The position numbers and the translations under genes are program-made. This document shows positions 42,560 through 55,330 of a DNA stretch of 64,000 nucleotides, piece after piece (within the stretch, counting starts at the first letter, position 1; each line of letters starts with the position of its first letter). This DNA is from Solea solea (lineage: Eukaryota; Chordata; Actinopteri; Pleuronectiformes; Soleidae), in NCBI RefSeq assembly GCF_958295425.1, contig NC_081143.1, forward strand, positions 11,598,094 to 11,662,093. The letters run 5' to 3'. The notes below the pieces were generated by a model. It was not told where the DNA came from, searched no databases, and worked only from the letters and a program-made list of their open reading frames with translations.

Positions 42560-42860
42560 TCTCTTTGTACAGCGCTCCACAGACATAATCTCAGCCCAAA
42601 GGGAGGCACAAAGGGTGCAAAGGGGTTGCATTATGTGTGTGATTATGACGTGTGAACAGCAATTAAACTAATCAGATTTGTGTTTGCCATTCCCTTTAAA
42701 AACCAGGTGCACTGCTTGCATGCACAGGAGGAAGCTGCAGTCCCAGCAGCCAGCAAACCCCTTGCACTAATGGCCCGCCGTCGTCTGATCCTCTGTCCAA
42801 TCAACAACTCCATTAGACTGCACAGGATAAGGAATTACACCAACATTCAACCTGCATGAG
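42560..42860. other. Low-repeat block, possible conserved non-coding element
   Basis: 'GATTATGACGTGTGAACAGC', 'CTAATGGCCCGCCGTCGTCT' and 'TCCAATCAACAACTCCATTA' lie in about 200 bp without simple repeats, with a CRE-like TGACGT and a CCAAT-like word. No open frame of note. Conservation cannot be judged from one genome. Confidence 0.3.
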
Positions 42861-43409
42861 GAAGGGGAGCGTGGGCACATCTGTGCCTTTTAAATAACCA
42901 AGAACACACCGCTCCATTGATTTTAGTCCAGGTTTTTGTTGGTCAATGGCACGGTGGCTTTCTTTTGCCTCAAGATAGCAATGCGTCAAACAATGGGCCA
43001 ACCACGACTCACTTTAAGACCAACAAACCCATGGGTATACTGATGAACATGAAAGCAAGTGATGGGCATGAAAACAGATGCATCAATGGAAACAAGCAAT
43101 GACACGTGTGCTGCGTTGTGTGCCGCATTGTGTGCTAGGGTATCAGACTTTGAACTGACCCTTAATAAAAAGTATTTAGATGTCCACTATCGCCTCATTC
43201 ACAGGCAACCTTTTTGTTTCTGGGATTCCCGTCTTAGCTCTGATTCACAACTGCTAATATCACAACGCTGATCTGTCACTTGAGCTGAGCAAGAGTCAAC
43301 ATGAGGTAACCTGTGGACCATATGTTGTAAGATGTAAGGGCGCACTTGCAGCAGTTTTGAGCACTTTGTGGCTTCTTTCCATAGGAAGCAATTCCACAAA
43401 CTCTCTTCT

Positions 43410-43640
43410 CTCTCTTTAGGGGTCGACTGCCTCCATCTAACCTTATCCCTTGTGTCATCTTCTGTCCTCATGTCCTGCTTCACAACATCTAGGAACCTTC
43501 GCTGTGGTATTCCTCTTTCCTCCTGCCTGGCACATCCATCTTTAACATCCAATATCCAACATCACTATCCCTCCAGCTCCAGCTGCTCTCTCTTAGACAG
43601 TGCCACTGTCACCAAGTCATACAGTCATATCAGGTCTCAT
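43410..43640. repeat. Dispersed RTE-type LINE/SINE tail fragment
   Basis: 'CTCTTTAGGGGTCGACTGCC', 'CCATCTAACCTTATCCCTTG' and 'TGTCCTCATGTCCTGCTTCA' match words at 47300-47400 and are frequent in fish RTE-related tails. It is non-coding. Confidence 0.5.
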
Positions 43641-43879
43641 TATCAGGTCTCATTAATTTAACTGACCAGCCTCTACCCACAATGCAGACAGGGGAGGCGA
43701 GTTTAAGTCCAAGAACTTAACAAAGTTGGAATGATTTAATGCTACTTTATGGGGTACTGAGCTGCCATGGTGTGTGAATCCCTTTTCTAATGAACAGGTC
43801 TAGAAGGTGAGGGGAATACAGAGCAATGTTTCAGGAGAACACAGGATGAAGACGCATGAAAGAGGGAGGCAAACAACGG

Positions 43880-43900
43880 GTGAGTGAGTGAGTGAGTGAG
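43880..43900 (+). repeat. (GTGA)n microsatellite
   Basis: Five GTGA units. Confidence 0.9.
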
Positions 43901-44039
43901 GAAACAAAGAAAACAAAGATCATCAGAAAAAGACTTATACATATATAGTATAGTATAGAGTAACAGCTGAGATATTTACCACAGGAGGATGGACCAAAAC
44001 TGTTGAAGATTGATGAGGAGAAGCGGGTATTAAAGTCAG

Positions 44040-44180
44040 GTGGTTAATGAGTGTACGGTCTGCCGGAAATTGTTATTATTAGAATCAGCCTGATGAGCAG
44101 CAGGTGTATAAAAGTGGGTCAACCACACCCAACATTCCTTCCTACACTTCCTACATGTAGACAGAGGAGGGAGACAAAAG
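44040..44180 (+). promoter_or_regulatory. TATA-containing segment, possible solo LTR promoter
   Basis: 'GCAGCAGGTGTATAAAAGTG' gives a good TATA box at about 44107-44114, followed about 30 bp later by 'ACATTCCTTCCTACACTTCC'. Such a layout is common in fish LTRs. No open gene starts downstream and no paired LTR was found. Confidence 0.25.
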
Positions 44181-45176
44181 AAAAGACAACCACACAACAT
44201 GAAAGGAAAGAGGAAAACCAGTGCAAGACACAGAGAATGTGGACCCTAGCATTAAATCATTATTTCTGCAAGTCAACAAAAAGTGTGATCCTCTCATGTA
44301 TACTGTTACAGCTTCCCCTTTATTGAATCTAAAATGTGAGCGTCTCTCTTTTAATTTGTATGCACCACAACACATAAGACACACAGACTGTAGATGTGCA
44401 AAGCATCTCTGTGCTTGATTCTGTTTCATTTAGTTCCGATTTAGTTTGAGTTAAGGTGATGAATAGTAAGCGTGCTTAAATATAAACACCATAAAATATA
44501 AGAAATAAAGGAAAATATTAAATATATAATATCAAACAGTATAATATGTACAATGCGATTAACAGTACAAGTTGTTAATTAGTAAAAAGGTTGCAGTGGA
44601 AAATCCCAGGAACATACTTAATACATACTTGACATTTGGAAATTAAAAATATCAGCAGCACATTGGGCCAAATTTAAAATTTTAAATTGATGCAATGTTG
44701 CACATAACGATATCATTAGGTCAGAGGGCAAAAGGGGAGGTGCTCAGGGTCTAACTGTACATGTTCACAGCCACAGAAATATTTTGTCTGTATTCAGTCA
44801 TGAAATTGTCCAGAAGTCTGAATATTTACTGAGCTGTTGTCCTGATGAGGCATCAGTTTATCACAGACAGCTATGAGTCATGGACCCAGGTTTGAGAACA
44901 GTTCAAGAAACAAAAAAAAAACATAACGGAAATATTATACCACAACATCTCTCACTAAAACCAAATTAGTAGGTATATGCATTTTTTAAACCCAAGCAAA
45001 CCTACTAAAAATGATAATTGAGCACTTTGGGTTTTTTCCTCAATGAAGCTCTGGTAGCTGACGTCACACAACCAAGGTAACGGCCTCTGGCAGGAAACAC
45101 CACAGTTCACACACAAATCAGGCAATATGTCAGACAACCTGTCTCTTTGGCGGCTGTTTTCATCATAGAAGTGAAG

Positions 45177-45400
45177 ATGGTAGATAGATGCTGTGCCCCA
45201 GGACACCATAACAGTGGAAGACAGGAGAGCAATTTACTGGATGCTCCACATATTCAGCGAGATGATGGTGGAGATGGATCCCTGCTATGAAGGGCCACAA
45301 CAGGCAGAAGGAGACTGAGTGATGGGAACCCACAAGCAACATATTTGGTGGTGAGCGCTTGGTAAATAACGGACACAGACGAGACAAGAGCTCGTCTGCA
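45177..45400 (+). pseudogene. Decayed THAP-like zinc-finger exon
   Basis: An ATG in good context (AAGATGG, 45177) opens MVDRCCAPGHHNSG, like the start of a THAP domain (CCAPGC-N). The second zinc-binding Cys is replaced by His. The frame stops at 45288. In the +2 frame from 45266, WWRWIPAMKGHNRQ then WEPTSN follow the THAP spacing of the conserved W and the W-x-P motif, with an in-frame stop between. The rest of the C-x2-H end is not preserved. THAP domains in fish are often carried by P-element- or Harbinger-like transposons. The call rests on a short motif pattern and could be wrong. Confidence 0.4.
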
Positions 45401-45964
45401 CAGCAATTATTTGCATTGCACTGCCTGTTGCTAATGCTAATGTTACGTTAGTAACACTTACCCTTCCAGTGACAACAATGCCATCTTTAGCCGGTAAACT
45501 CCAGTTCAAGTTCAGTGTTTGTCACAAAGCCAGATTACGTCCATGTGTCTCCCTCCAGGCAGATACTGCAGGTCTGGAATCATGCAGTTTGCAAACTCCG
45601 TGTTTAAGTGGGCAATAAACTCTGACCGGTTGAGTCCGGCACCGGTTCTGTTCATTTTTGCTGCATCTTAGGCTGCCAACACGGAGATTCCTAGAAACTG
45701 AGTCACGTGAGCTCTATTTCATTATGTTCACTTACACTTTCACATCCTCAACCTCAGCAATTGATTGGAATTGCTTCTTAAAAGGTGTGCTTAGTAAAGT
45801 CATGAAGGGAAAGGTGCAGACTCTGCATGTAGTTTCGCCAATATACTGTTGTGCATGGCAAAATGACCATGTTCACCTGGGTGTTGAGTTGACATTACTG
45901 CCAACTGGAGCCGCGGTGTCATTCGACCCAGCTATTAGCAGGTTTGAATGACTTTCTTTTTCAT

Positions 45965-46140
45965 TCATTTATTGTCTACCACTTAATCCTCCACATAAGG
46001 GTCATGGAGGGCTGGAGCCAATCCCTGCTGACACAAGCAGAAAGGTGGGGTAATCCCAGGACATGTCGCCAGTCCATTGCAGGGCCGCCTTTTTGCTGCA
46101 AGGCAACAGTGCTGGCCACTACGCCGCTGTCTGACCTGCG
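45965..46140 (+). repeat. L2-like dispersed repeat
   Basis: 'CCACTTAATCCTCCACATAA', 'GGCTGGAGCCAATCCCTGCT', 'GGACATGTCGCCAGTCCATT' and 'AAGGCAACAGTGCTGGCCAC' are in the family order. Confidence 0.7.
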
Positions 46141-46689
46141 GCTTTATCTTGACTAGTGAAAATGGTGCATAAAGGAGAAAATAAAAGGTTCCTTGAGAAA
46201 GGTGCATGTCGATCCTCTCGCACTAATTGTATAAGCTACGAGAAGCTAGGATGTGTATCAAAGTCAGTGCAGACAAGGATCACAGTAAATACACCAAAGC
46301 TTGAGCAATGACGCACTGTCAGGAAACGTGACATTTAGATAAAGCTCTTGTGGGTTTTCTTGGCACATCAAGCCAAAAGGTCAAGCAATGAAAGAGTGTC
46401 CTTGATCATGCAACTGTAATCGACCTTTTCCTTTGATAGAAGGTCACAGACTGACATATGGTGCTGGTTTCATTCACTGTTGTACAAATATAATTAGTCA
46501 AGTTGCTCTGGGAGTCATTAGATACAGTAAGGATTAAACATAGAGGACAGGCTGAATGACAAGAACCGGGACACTTTTTTTTTCTTCTCTCTTTATATCC
46601 AGCTTTTGTGGATTTACTGTCAACATACAGATTTCATGTGTTGCGTTCTGGGGTCCTCAGCTTGATTTTGGCTCGACATTCATTCATAC

Positions 46690-46980
46690 ATTGTCTACTT
46701 CTTCATCCTGCGCTGGACATGGGGGGTGAAATGTGGGGTACACCCTGGACAGCTCGCATCAGCATCACATGGCAAACTTATAGAGACGGACAACCATTCA
46801 CTCTCACACCTACAGGCAGTTTAGAGAGTCTAATTAACCTCTGCATGTTTTTGGACTTGTGGGAGAGAACCAGAGTGTTCAGCGAAAAACCCATCCCACA
46901 ATCCACATCAGTCGCATCAAAGCCTGTCAATAAGAGTCCCCTGGTGCCAGCCACTCCAAATACCCCACCCCCCTGACTCG
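46690..46980 (+). repeat. L2-like dispersed repeat, diverged
   Basis: 'GGGTACACCCTGGACAGCTC', 'GACAACCATTCACTCTCACA', 'GCAGTTTAGAGAGTCTAATT' and 'CTGCATGTTTTTGGACTTGT' are in the family order. Confidence 0.6.
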
Positions 46981-47636
46981 TCAAGGCCATGGACAGTGCG
47001 TAAAAAAAAAAGGGGGGCGGGGGCTGTTTTATGGTCCTGAGGTGAGAGTGTGGGATTTTTTTCACATTTTAATTCTGCACCAACAATCATTTTTTATTCA
47101 GAACTACATATTGCTCCATTTCTAAATACAATTTCATTTTGAAATGTTCTTTGAGTACTCACCTTTTTATATTTTAACTGGTGGAGCTATTTTTTTTTTT
47201 TTTTTTTAACCTTTTACAGCACTCAAGGTCTAGTAAACTCTGCCCAGTCCCATGTCCCTGATTCCACTCTGCCAATCTTCTTCTTCACCTTTTGGCTTCT
47301 CCCTTTAGGGGTCGCCACAACAGATCATCTGCCTCTACCTTGCCCTATCCCTTCTGTTACATCAACTGTTCTCTATCCTCCAACATCCATGAATGTGCCA
47401 ATCAAATGAGTACATTTCAATGAGCATTTTTTTAATGGAGAGATGAGGGAAGGAAGACTAACAACATACAAGGAAAAGTAACTTTACCTGGCATTTACCA
47501 ACAAGAGAAAACTAGGCAGTGCATTCAGCATTTAATCAAGACTGCAGGGGTTTTAGTAGGCATTTTCCCCAGGTACTTTTGTCCACAGCAACAATTTTGT
47601 GTTAACCATCCTATACTTTATGATCAACAGTGGGTA

Positions 47637-47940
47637 CAGCGCATGGCCAAGTGGAAAGGGAACTTGGTTTGTAACCCAAAGGGTCAAGCGTTGCAGTACC
47701 TCTGAGCAAGGTTCCCAATCCCAATTGCTCTCCATTAACTGGATTAATTGTACACTCTAAATTGACCCCAGACACGCTGGGCCACATGCAGTGGACTCCT
47801 AGTGCCTAAGTCTGGATAAATGGGAGGATTCCGTCAGGAAGAGCAACCGGCGTAAAATACCTCTGCCAAATCAAAAATGCAGATCAGTGAAAAAGCAGGT
47901 GATCCACTGTGGCGACCCCTAGAGCGAGGCGCCAAAATAA
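47637..47940 (+). mobile_element. Composite SINE: family A head with RTE-type tail
   Basis: The head 'GCGCATGGCCAAGTGGAAAG' and 'CAGTACCTCTGAGCAAGGTT' resembles family A. From 47795 the sequence becomes 'GGATTCCGTCAGGAAGAGCA', 'ACCGGCGTAAAATACCTCTG' and 'CCACTGTGGCGACCCCTAGA', a tail shared with fish RTE LINEs. The B box is lost. SINEs borrow such tails from their partner LINE; whether this is one element or two adjacent insertions is not settled. Confidence 0.5.
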
Positions 47941-47999
47941 AACACATTTTTATGATCACCAGTGCATAGGAGACTGCGAAGACGCTGGGTAAAAAACCC

Positions 48000-50900
48000 T
48001 TTAAAAGTACCAACACACATTTCCATGAGTTAGAGTAGATGTAGGCCCCCCAGGAAGTGGCAGTTGTTGCCCCTTTATGCACCACATTGAAAAACTCACT
48101 ATTGCATCGCCCAAAGAAAAAGTGTTTTCAAGGGAAATGATGGCAGTCCCTTATCACAGTGGTTTCTTATGCTTAATTGCTTTGTTATAAGGTGAGTTTT
48201 TGTGTTTTATATTGAGTTTTTTTTTTTAGTCCCATAGGTTACTGACGATGCCACCTGACTGCACTGCAAGCAAGCTCCTGTCGGATTAGCTGATGAGGCT
48301 TCGATGTCAGGTGTTTCTCCACAGTGTAGTCTGCATGATTTATGTAGATGATTTTTCTCACTTTCAGAGTAATGGATACTGTAATAGATGTGTTTCTTTC
48401 TCTGTGCTACAGCTATGGTAACAGCTGATAACATTGAGTTTAAAAAAAATAGATTTGGATTAGATTATGTCACCTTGTCTGGGCTTTTTGTTCTACATCT
48501 GTGGATTAACGGTCATCTGTGTTGCACGTGCATGATCTGAACCGAGTTTCTCCGAAGAAAAACTCACTACACACTCGAAACATAGTATTTTATGGCAGTT
48601 TTTGCAGGGGAATCAGGGGCTTTACGAAATCTGTGACAGCCATACTATCAGACAGACTCTTTGGGATTAAACAAAAACTTAATTTCTATATTTAGCCACT
48701 TAAATATAAGATCATCATTTAAAAAAAACAAAAAACAGTGGTCTCTTTTAAAATATTTAAATGGGCTTCTTTTACTTTTTACTTGACAGGAGATGTCTTT
48801 TCTCTTAACACATTGCCTTATCTTAGTTAATACAAATGTTCCCCAAATCTATAGGTTTAACTTAAGCTTTGCACTATACGGTCAAATGAATTACAGCACA
48901 GACACTGGGGAGTCAGACAAAAACACAATCAGAAAGTTAGGGCAATAGAAAAAGGGGAAACACATGGCCATACTGTAAATATACTGAGGACTAACAGGAC
49001 GCAAACTTATACTTACTACTTATATTAATACATACAATTATAATAATGACCACATTATGACAAGAAAACCTTAAGGGAAAAGTAAATATGTTATCATTAT
49101 TATCATTATCAACAAATAAAAAGAAGAAAAAGAAATAGAGGGGGTACAGAGTAAGACAACTGAGTCAATATTATATGGTATATTATAAGATTTCATATTC
49201 CATGGTCTTTCACTTTCATCAAGTTTATTGTCTTCTTAGAGAGTTAAGAAGACATTGACCTGCTCCATTGATAACAAGTCCAATTAGTCTTTGCGCCAGT
49301 TATCCATGCTGACGTAGTTCAGTTTGTGTTTTTTCTAAATCCTTAAAATTATCCTTTTTAACTGACAGAAAAGCCAGAGCAATACTTACTTGTATAATTG
49401 CTGGTTGTTCAATGTCCATTTTCAAACCCAATATACAAATCATCAGGTCAGGGTTGACATCAATACTCAATAAACATGACTAATAATAATGACATCCAAC
49501 CAGAACTGCTTAACCAAAGGGCTACAGTCAACACTCACTGTCCCATTCCAAATTCCATAGGGAATATCAACTACTTTGGTTCCCAGGGTTACAGGAGCCG
49601 CCTCATTTGCTGAGTTTGTGTAACTGAGTTAACTCATTAAAGGATTTCAAACTCAAGTCATAATAACATATTTAAGCTTACTGGTTTCTCAAGCTTCCGT
49701 TTCCACCCAGAAAAGGCTGTTGAATGTCAATGAACATATTCTTAAAACTGAATTCAGCACTGAAAGCACAAAAAGTCTCTGGGAACTTTTGGGATCATTT
49801 GCAACTGTTTATGAGTTCCATAGTTTCCTGCTGAAACATTCCTTTGCCTTTTGTTGTTTCTCATTTTTCTTAACCTCTTAACCTATGAATGTCCTGAAAC
49901 GTCAGTGAAGAAAATGAATTTTACCTCCTGAACCTGAGCCATTGAAGATGAACACATAATTGCCTGATTAGTGACTCCTGTTGTCACTAATTTGAATCTG
50001 CTATAAAAGGTAGAATAATACTCACTAAATAGTACAAATAGTGGAGCAGAGAGTCATTTCAGGCACCGCCTGTGACTTCCACCCTCAGATTGTGTTTCGC
50101 TGACAGGTGTACTGATGAGTGTCAGTAACACCACTTTTTAAATGCCTGTAACCTAGCAACCCAGACTTCACACACTCGGTGGCTCTTTCTGCGGTGTAGA
50201 AGTAAATTCTAACAATGTATTCATATCTGTGAGCTTTGGGAAACTGAGGATTAGCTGTATATGGTGAGTATACGCCATTTTCATCGTTGTTATACTGAAT
50301 CATGCCGGTCTAAGTTGACATCAATAGGCTCCTGTCCATAGGCCTCTGCAGTCCAGATTGCACATAGGTGGGAAAACAAAGCTATTTATGTGCATCTTGG
50401 CCTTTGATACATTTGTAAACTGTGGGTAACACATATCTTGGGAAAACTCCCGCCAGGATGCAGTTCACAGAACGGGTAGTGAAATTTTCTCCACCTCTCT
50501 TCTGATTGGCCAACAAGGCTTCACATGCCCATCTCTTGACTTGGCATGCTTTTTTATTCTTAAGACAAGAACATTTAAATCAATTTAAGAATATTTGGAT
50601 GATTTCTAGCAGGGGTGCAGTGCATGTAGCCTGTCTTTCAGACACTGGCACTCACTTATACGACTGATGTTACTGGCTACACATGCACTGCTTAAATTAT
50701 GTTTACATTCATTTTCCTTAATAAATCATTAGTCCGTTGGCCTATCTGTGTGCATCTCCCTCTACTGTCAAGGCCCAGTTTTCCGACACACCTACAGTCA
50801 GCACTGACTGTGCTGTGAGCACCCTCTTTTTTCTCTTTCTGTTTGCAAAAGTGCATTTATTCCATTTTCAAATACCACAGAAGTTACAACAAGAAAAGAC

Positions 50901-53900
50901 AAATAAATACAACAAAGAACAAGCGAGGTGCCAAGGAAAGTGTCCACATCATAGTACAAACTACAGAGCAATACATACAGTTGCAGTCCAAGAGTCCAGA
51001 GCAGGCATCAGTGTACGTGTCAAAAAGAGAGCATCATCACCATTGGATAAGTCGGAGCTCCTGGTGAAAGAGAGTGTAGTTCTGTGACCTCACACACTCT
51101 TGATCATATGACAGCATAACATATAGAGTGGGATACTAATGTAATGTAATGTAAACTTGATTTCTGCTGACTTCAAGAGAAGGAAGTGATAAGAAATATG
51201 ACCTAGCTTGTAAATCACTTGTAAATATCATAATGTTAAGGACCTCATATTTCTTAGCGTTCTAGATACTTGCATTCATTGTGTCACAGGTGTCAAAAGA
51301 GCATTTTGATGAATATCAGTAGTACACTGGGATAAAAGACTAGACTCGAGGATGTTTGATGTCGTGTAACATTTCTTCGACTTCTACAGTATAATTGCTG
51401 CAACAAATCTTAGAACCTATACTGGGAGTAAAGACGTACATTTTTGCATTCGCATACATTTTTCCCCACCATTGCACGGACTGTAAAATCTCTATTGGAA
51501 AGCCCTGAGGAGGCTTTGCACTACTTTAAAGCTGCACAAACCAGAATGTCCCTGTTAACAATGAAGCACAAGCCTGTTGGTAAATGAGAGCGGCACACTC
51601 GATGAAGTGCCCCTCTGAAAACAAATGCACATGGCCAGGAGAGGATGTGGGAGTGTCAGCGGTGAGGATAAAACATTAGACAATGGATGTTTACAGTGGT
51701 GTCATAAAAAAATATAAACTCTCTGTAGAGACAAACACTTTAACTTCATGTTGGCTCATCACTTTGATTTTCGTCGGCTGTGTACAAACAAAGAGTCAGG
51801 TTGTTGTCGCTTTGTCACAACATGGTGTCATTTTGTTCCATGCAGAGGAGTTTTGGACCTCAATGTCATTCACTGCTATGTTGCAACAGCAACGCGGGAG
51901 ATGGCACCCCCCGTACTCCATCACATGCAGGATTTCTGGCTCATTTTATTTTGATTTATTTCATTTTAAGATAGGTTGTGCTGCGTTATTGACTATATTG
52001 ACACAATATTTACAGTAGACTATGTGCACGCAGCACGCCTTCAATTTGTTCTCCCTCTTTGCTTAAACAAATTCAGGGAGTATTTTTAGTATTATTTAAA
52101 ATACAAAAATACATTCTTTTATTTTGATACATGGTGTGTCGGCTTTATTTTGTAGTTTATTTCGAAACATTTACAACTTGATGTATTTTTGCCCATGCAT
52201 GGTTTTTACCACACTTAATACCTGATTTAACATATTGCACCCACTTTAGGATATTGTATGTACAAAAGGTACAAAAGGGAAAGCATGTGTTACAGCTCAT
52301 ATTAATAACAGCTCTGTTAAAGGATGTGGATGTGAACAATGACTCTAATAAGGGCTCTGACTTCTTTACGTGGTTAGTAGCATGTGTAGCATCAGGTAGC
52401 ATCAAAGTGGCTGCTGCGAAATGTTGTGATTTGGATGTGGACACATTTACTGCAGTTTGATCTCTGGCACTGCTGCTGTCATCTGCAGCGGTCTATGGAT
52501 TTTTAAAGAAAGTTACTCACTAAATGTTGTAAAAAGATTTTTGAGGTGAAAATGTTTCCAGAAGCTACACAGAAGAAAAAAACAAGTTAAAAAGGAAGGT
52601 GCATGTCAGCTCAGTTCATTTTCTGTCATGATAGCGTGTGTCCATACAGGCCATGTTTGTGTAACCAATCCCATTCCAGTATTACAGAACTTAACTTTAC
52701 TCAAATACAGATCTGACTGTATTTCTAACCAGTGAATGAGAATGAGAACACTCAAATACCCTTTAGTTGAATAATTCTTCCTGAAATAGATAATAATGAT
52801 GTATCCCTGAACAGTTAATGTGACTATTTGTTGTATCGCCAACGTCTCACTACACTGAATTTGGAAACGAGGGAGGCAGCACAGACTTCATAAGAGTTTT
52901 AAAGTCTGCGACTTCGACAACAAAAAGTCAACCTCTGTAGATCTGGAGCCTTCCGTTTAGTCACAGTCAAGGCGAGGGGCCGGGGTGAACGGTTGCTGTA
53001 TCGATTACTGCTCTAATTCTAAATAGAGACTGGCAGTTCGGCCAGCGACTGCATCTCCCAATGGCTGAGTCAGTGCCTTGTTGCTGTCACAGCTGAGCTT
53101 GCCAGTGACAGGTTTGTTCCCATATCAGTGGATAAGCATATCTACCTTCTCACCTCTGGGTCCTCAGTGGGCTGACGATCTCCCCAAGCCGCCAACTTTG
53201 ATGAATCCAAGTGGGGCATTTCAGGTAACCACGCGCTCTCTGTGGATGCATTATTTAGCCGTATTTCAGAGACGTATTCGTTCAGGAGTGGGACACTCGG
53301 AGGCAAGGCTTTGAAGTTTATCACAGCTCATTTGTGTGTGTGTGACAACTTTTATGAGTGGGCCACCGATTCTCGAATCACGTTATGTGATATGTGTGAG
53401 TGCCATGGCAGAGCTTGTGGCATCCAACTCAGAAATCAGAGGAGTCGGATCTGTCCAATTTCCCTGTAACACTTGCTTGATCATTACTGAAGTGTCCTTG
53501 GGCAAGTTACGATCGCTAGCACTGATGTGCTGAAGGAGACGTCACATTATTTGAAACATCAGTTTAGTGATATTTCTTGTGGGACAATTAACTTTGTGTG
53601 TGTGGTTATATGAGGCGCTGTTAGCTGACTCTCACTAAAGACATGGCTTTCAGTGGCTACACAAAGGAAAAATCCATTTTAGCCACTTAACAGATGGCTT
53701 ACCTATTAAAATCACCTGCACCAAAGTCCATAGAGAATATTAGTGATTTTACATCACAACACTCAGGAGTTGTTTTTCCACTGCTGCCTCCATTCATTGC
53801 CATTTTTTTTTTTCTCATGAGAGCTGCAGCCACTTCACTTACATGTGAGGGGTACAGTAAAAGTTAAATACAAATGCACTGTTTTATAATTTTTTTTTTT

Positions 53901-54190
53901 ATTATTGTCACAATTATCATTTTACCCAGCCAACACATTGATTGGACAGCCATGGCTGGTATTGGTATTGCTCTCCAGGAACAGATAAGTGCTGCCCTGT
54001 GCCCAGTTTGTATCTTCACTACTGGTATGTAAAACCAGGTCAAACTCACTATCGGTAATTGGTGTGTGTGTAAAACTAATTGTAATTAAAAAGTCCGAGG
54101 GCTAATGCATAGCCTGGAAATAAATGATGAATGGCAGCAGTCCTGGGATAGTGAGGATAGTTAGTGAGATAACATTGGAAACTAATAACA
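48000..54190. other. Long gene-free stretch
   Basis: I see no supported exon in 6.2 kb. Frames of up to 116 codons (50737-51087, 51683-52018) show no domain and have ordinary AT-rich composition. From 52157 to 52460 both strands are open for 68-95 codons, without a recognisable family. A fragment 'AGTGTCCTTGGGCAAGTTAC' at 53500 belongs to the family B SINE group. Poly-T runs occur near 48218 and 53888. Confidence 0.55.
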
Positions 54191-54195
54191 ATACT

Positions 54196-54260
54196 AATAA
54201 TAATAATAACAAACTTTATTTGTATAGTGCTTTTCTTAACAAATGCTACAAAGTGCTTAA
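54196..54260. repeat. LINE tail fragment
   Basis: 'AACAAACTTTATTTGTATAG' followed by 'TGCTTTTCTTAACAAATGCT', similar in type to the starts at 18133 and 55146. Confidence 0.45.
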
Positions 54261-54894
54261 AAAAACATTTAACAGAAATAAATCTCTGCCAGAATCAGTC
54301 TCAAAGATGTGCAGCCATCTGTCTCGCCCGGTTGGGTTGAGAGGAAAATCGGGGACAGAGACGGAGATGGTCGGAAAAAAAAGCGAGGAGAAACCAGGAG
54401 AGATGAGAGACAGAGAGAGAATGTTAAATAGAAGGTGATCATAGGCAGGCCTTCTCCACTTTAAGTACATCACAGAGATAACTACATCTATCAAAAAAGA
54501 TTCCCTTTGGAACATGGGCTTTATGTCCGACCTCTACACCATATTCAATGCCTCTTGCTATTCCGGTGCTGACAGTGCATTGATGAGGTACAGACGTATA
54601 TGACTGTGTCTAGGAGAGGTGCAGCTTTGCCACTGGTACAGAAGGCGTGGATCAGGATTTTCTCCTGATGAAGCGAGTGCTTGCAGCGTATGGAAAGCCC
54701 ACATTCAGAGAGTTTTGCAGACTTAGTCACTTCCCTCGAAAAAAAATGTTCCCTGACTTCAAAACTCTAGCTGAAGTGGCGATGGGGATTCCAGTCTCTG
54801 TGGGAGCAGAGTGCAGCTTCCATTAGAAATTGTCCGACCGATGCAAAGACACAGAACCTAAGAACCTAGTTTGTGTGTCGAATATAAAACCACG

Positions 54895-54965
54895 TCACGG
54901 CAGTTTCATGCAGTCATATGATGACTTCGCCCGTGTTGAGCAGGTACTATATTAATGGAAAACAA
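54895..54965 (-). repeat. Isolated end of the 20137 MITE family
   Basis: 'CAGTTTCATGCAGTCATATG', 'ATGACTTCGCCCGTGTTGAG' and 'CAGGTACTATATTAATGGAA' match the reverse complement of 20140-20215. Only the end remains. Confidence 0.5.
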
Positions 54966-55145
54966 AACAAATGCCAATACAGTGATGGGACTGTACAGCG
55001 TCAAAGTGGAATATGGTAAAGAATTGAATAAAACTCGGTATTTGTGGTCAGGTTTTTTTTCTGGTGACATGAAAAGAAGATGGACACACAGTCCATATTA
55101 TGGTGTGTCAATATTATACAGATAATTGTTGTTTTACATTTAATC

Positions 55146-55330
55146 CAATCCAATTCAACTTTATTTATAAAGCACTTTAAAAAACAACAACAGCTGAAAC
55201 AAAGTGCTGTACAACAGAGATAAACTAGATAAGATTAATAAAATATAAGAAATGACATCATAGGCCTAGACAAAAACAATAAAAAACATACAATAAAACA
55301 ATAAAGTACTGTAGAAAGTATTAATAATAA
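55146..55330. repeat. LINE tail-like repeat with A-rich extension
   Basis: 'CCAATTCAACTTTATTTATA' and 'AAGTGCTGTACAACAGAGAT' are typical of fish LINE 3' ends. An A-rich stretch continues to about 55345. Confidence 0.55.

Noticed and set aside
50737..51087. 116-codon plus-strand gene
   Set aside because: No recognisable motif, a second frame overlaps it, and there is no promoter or splice support.
52157..52460. Small gene open on both strands
   Set aside because: No domain, no splice signals that bound it, and ordinary composition.
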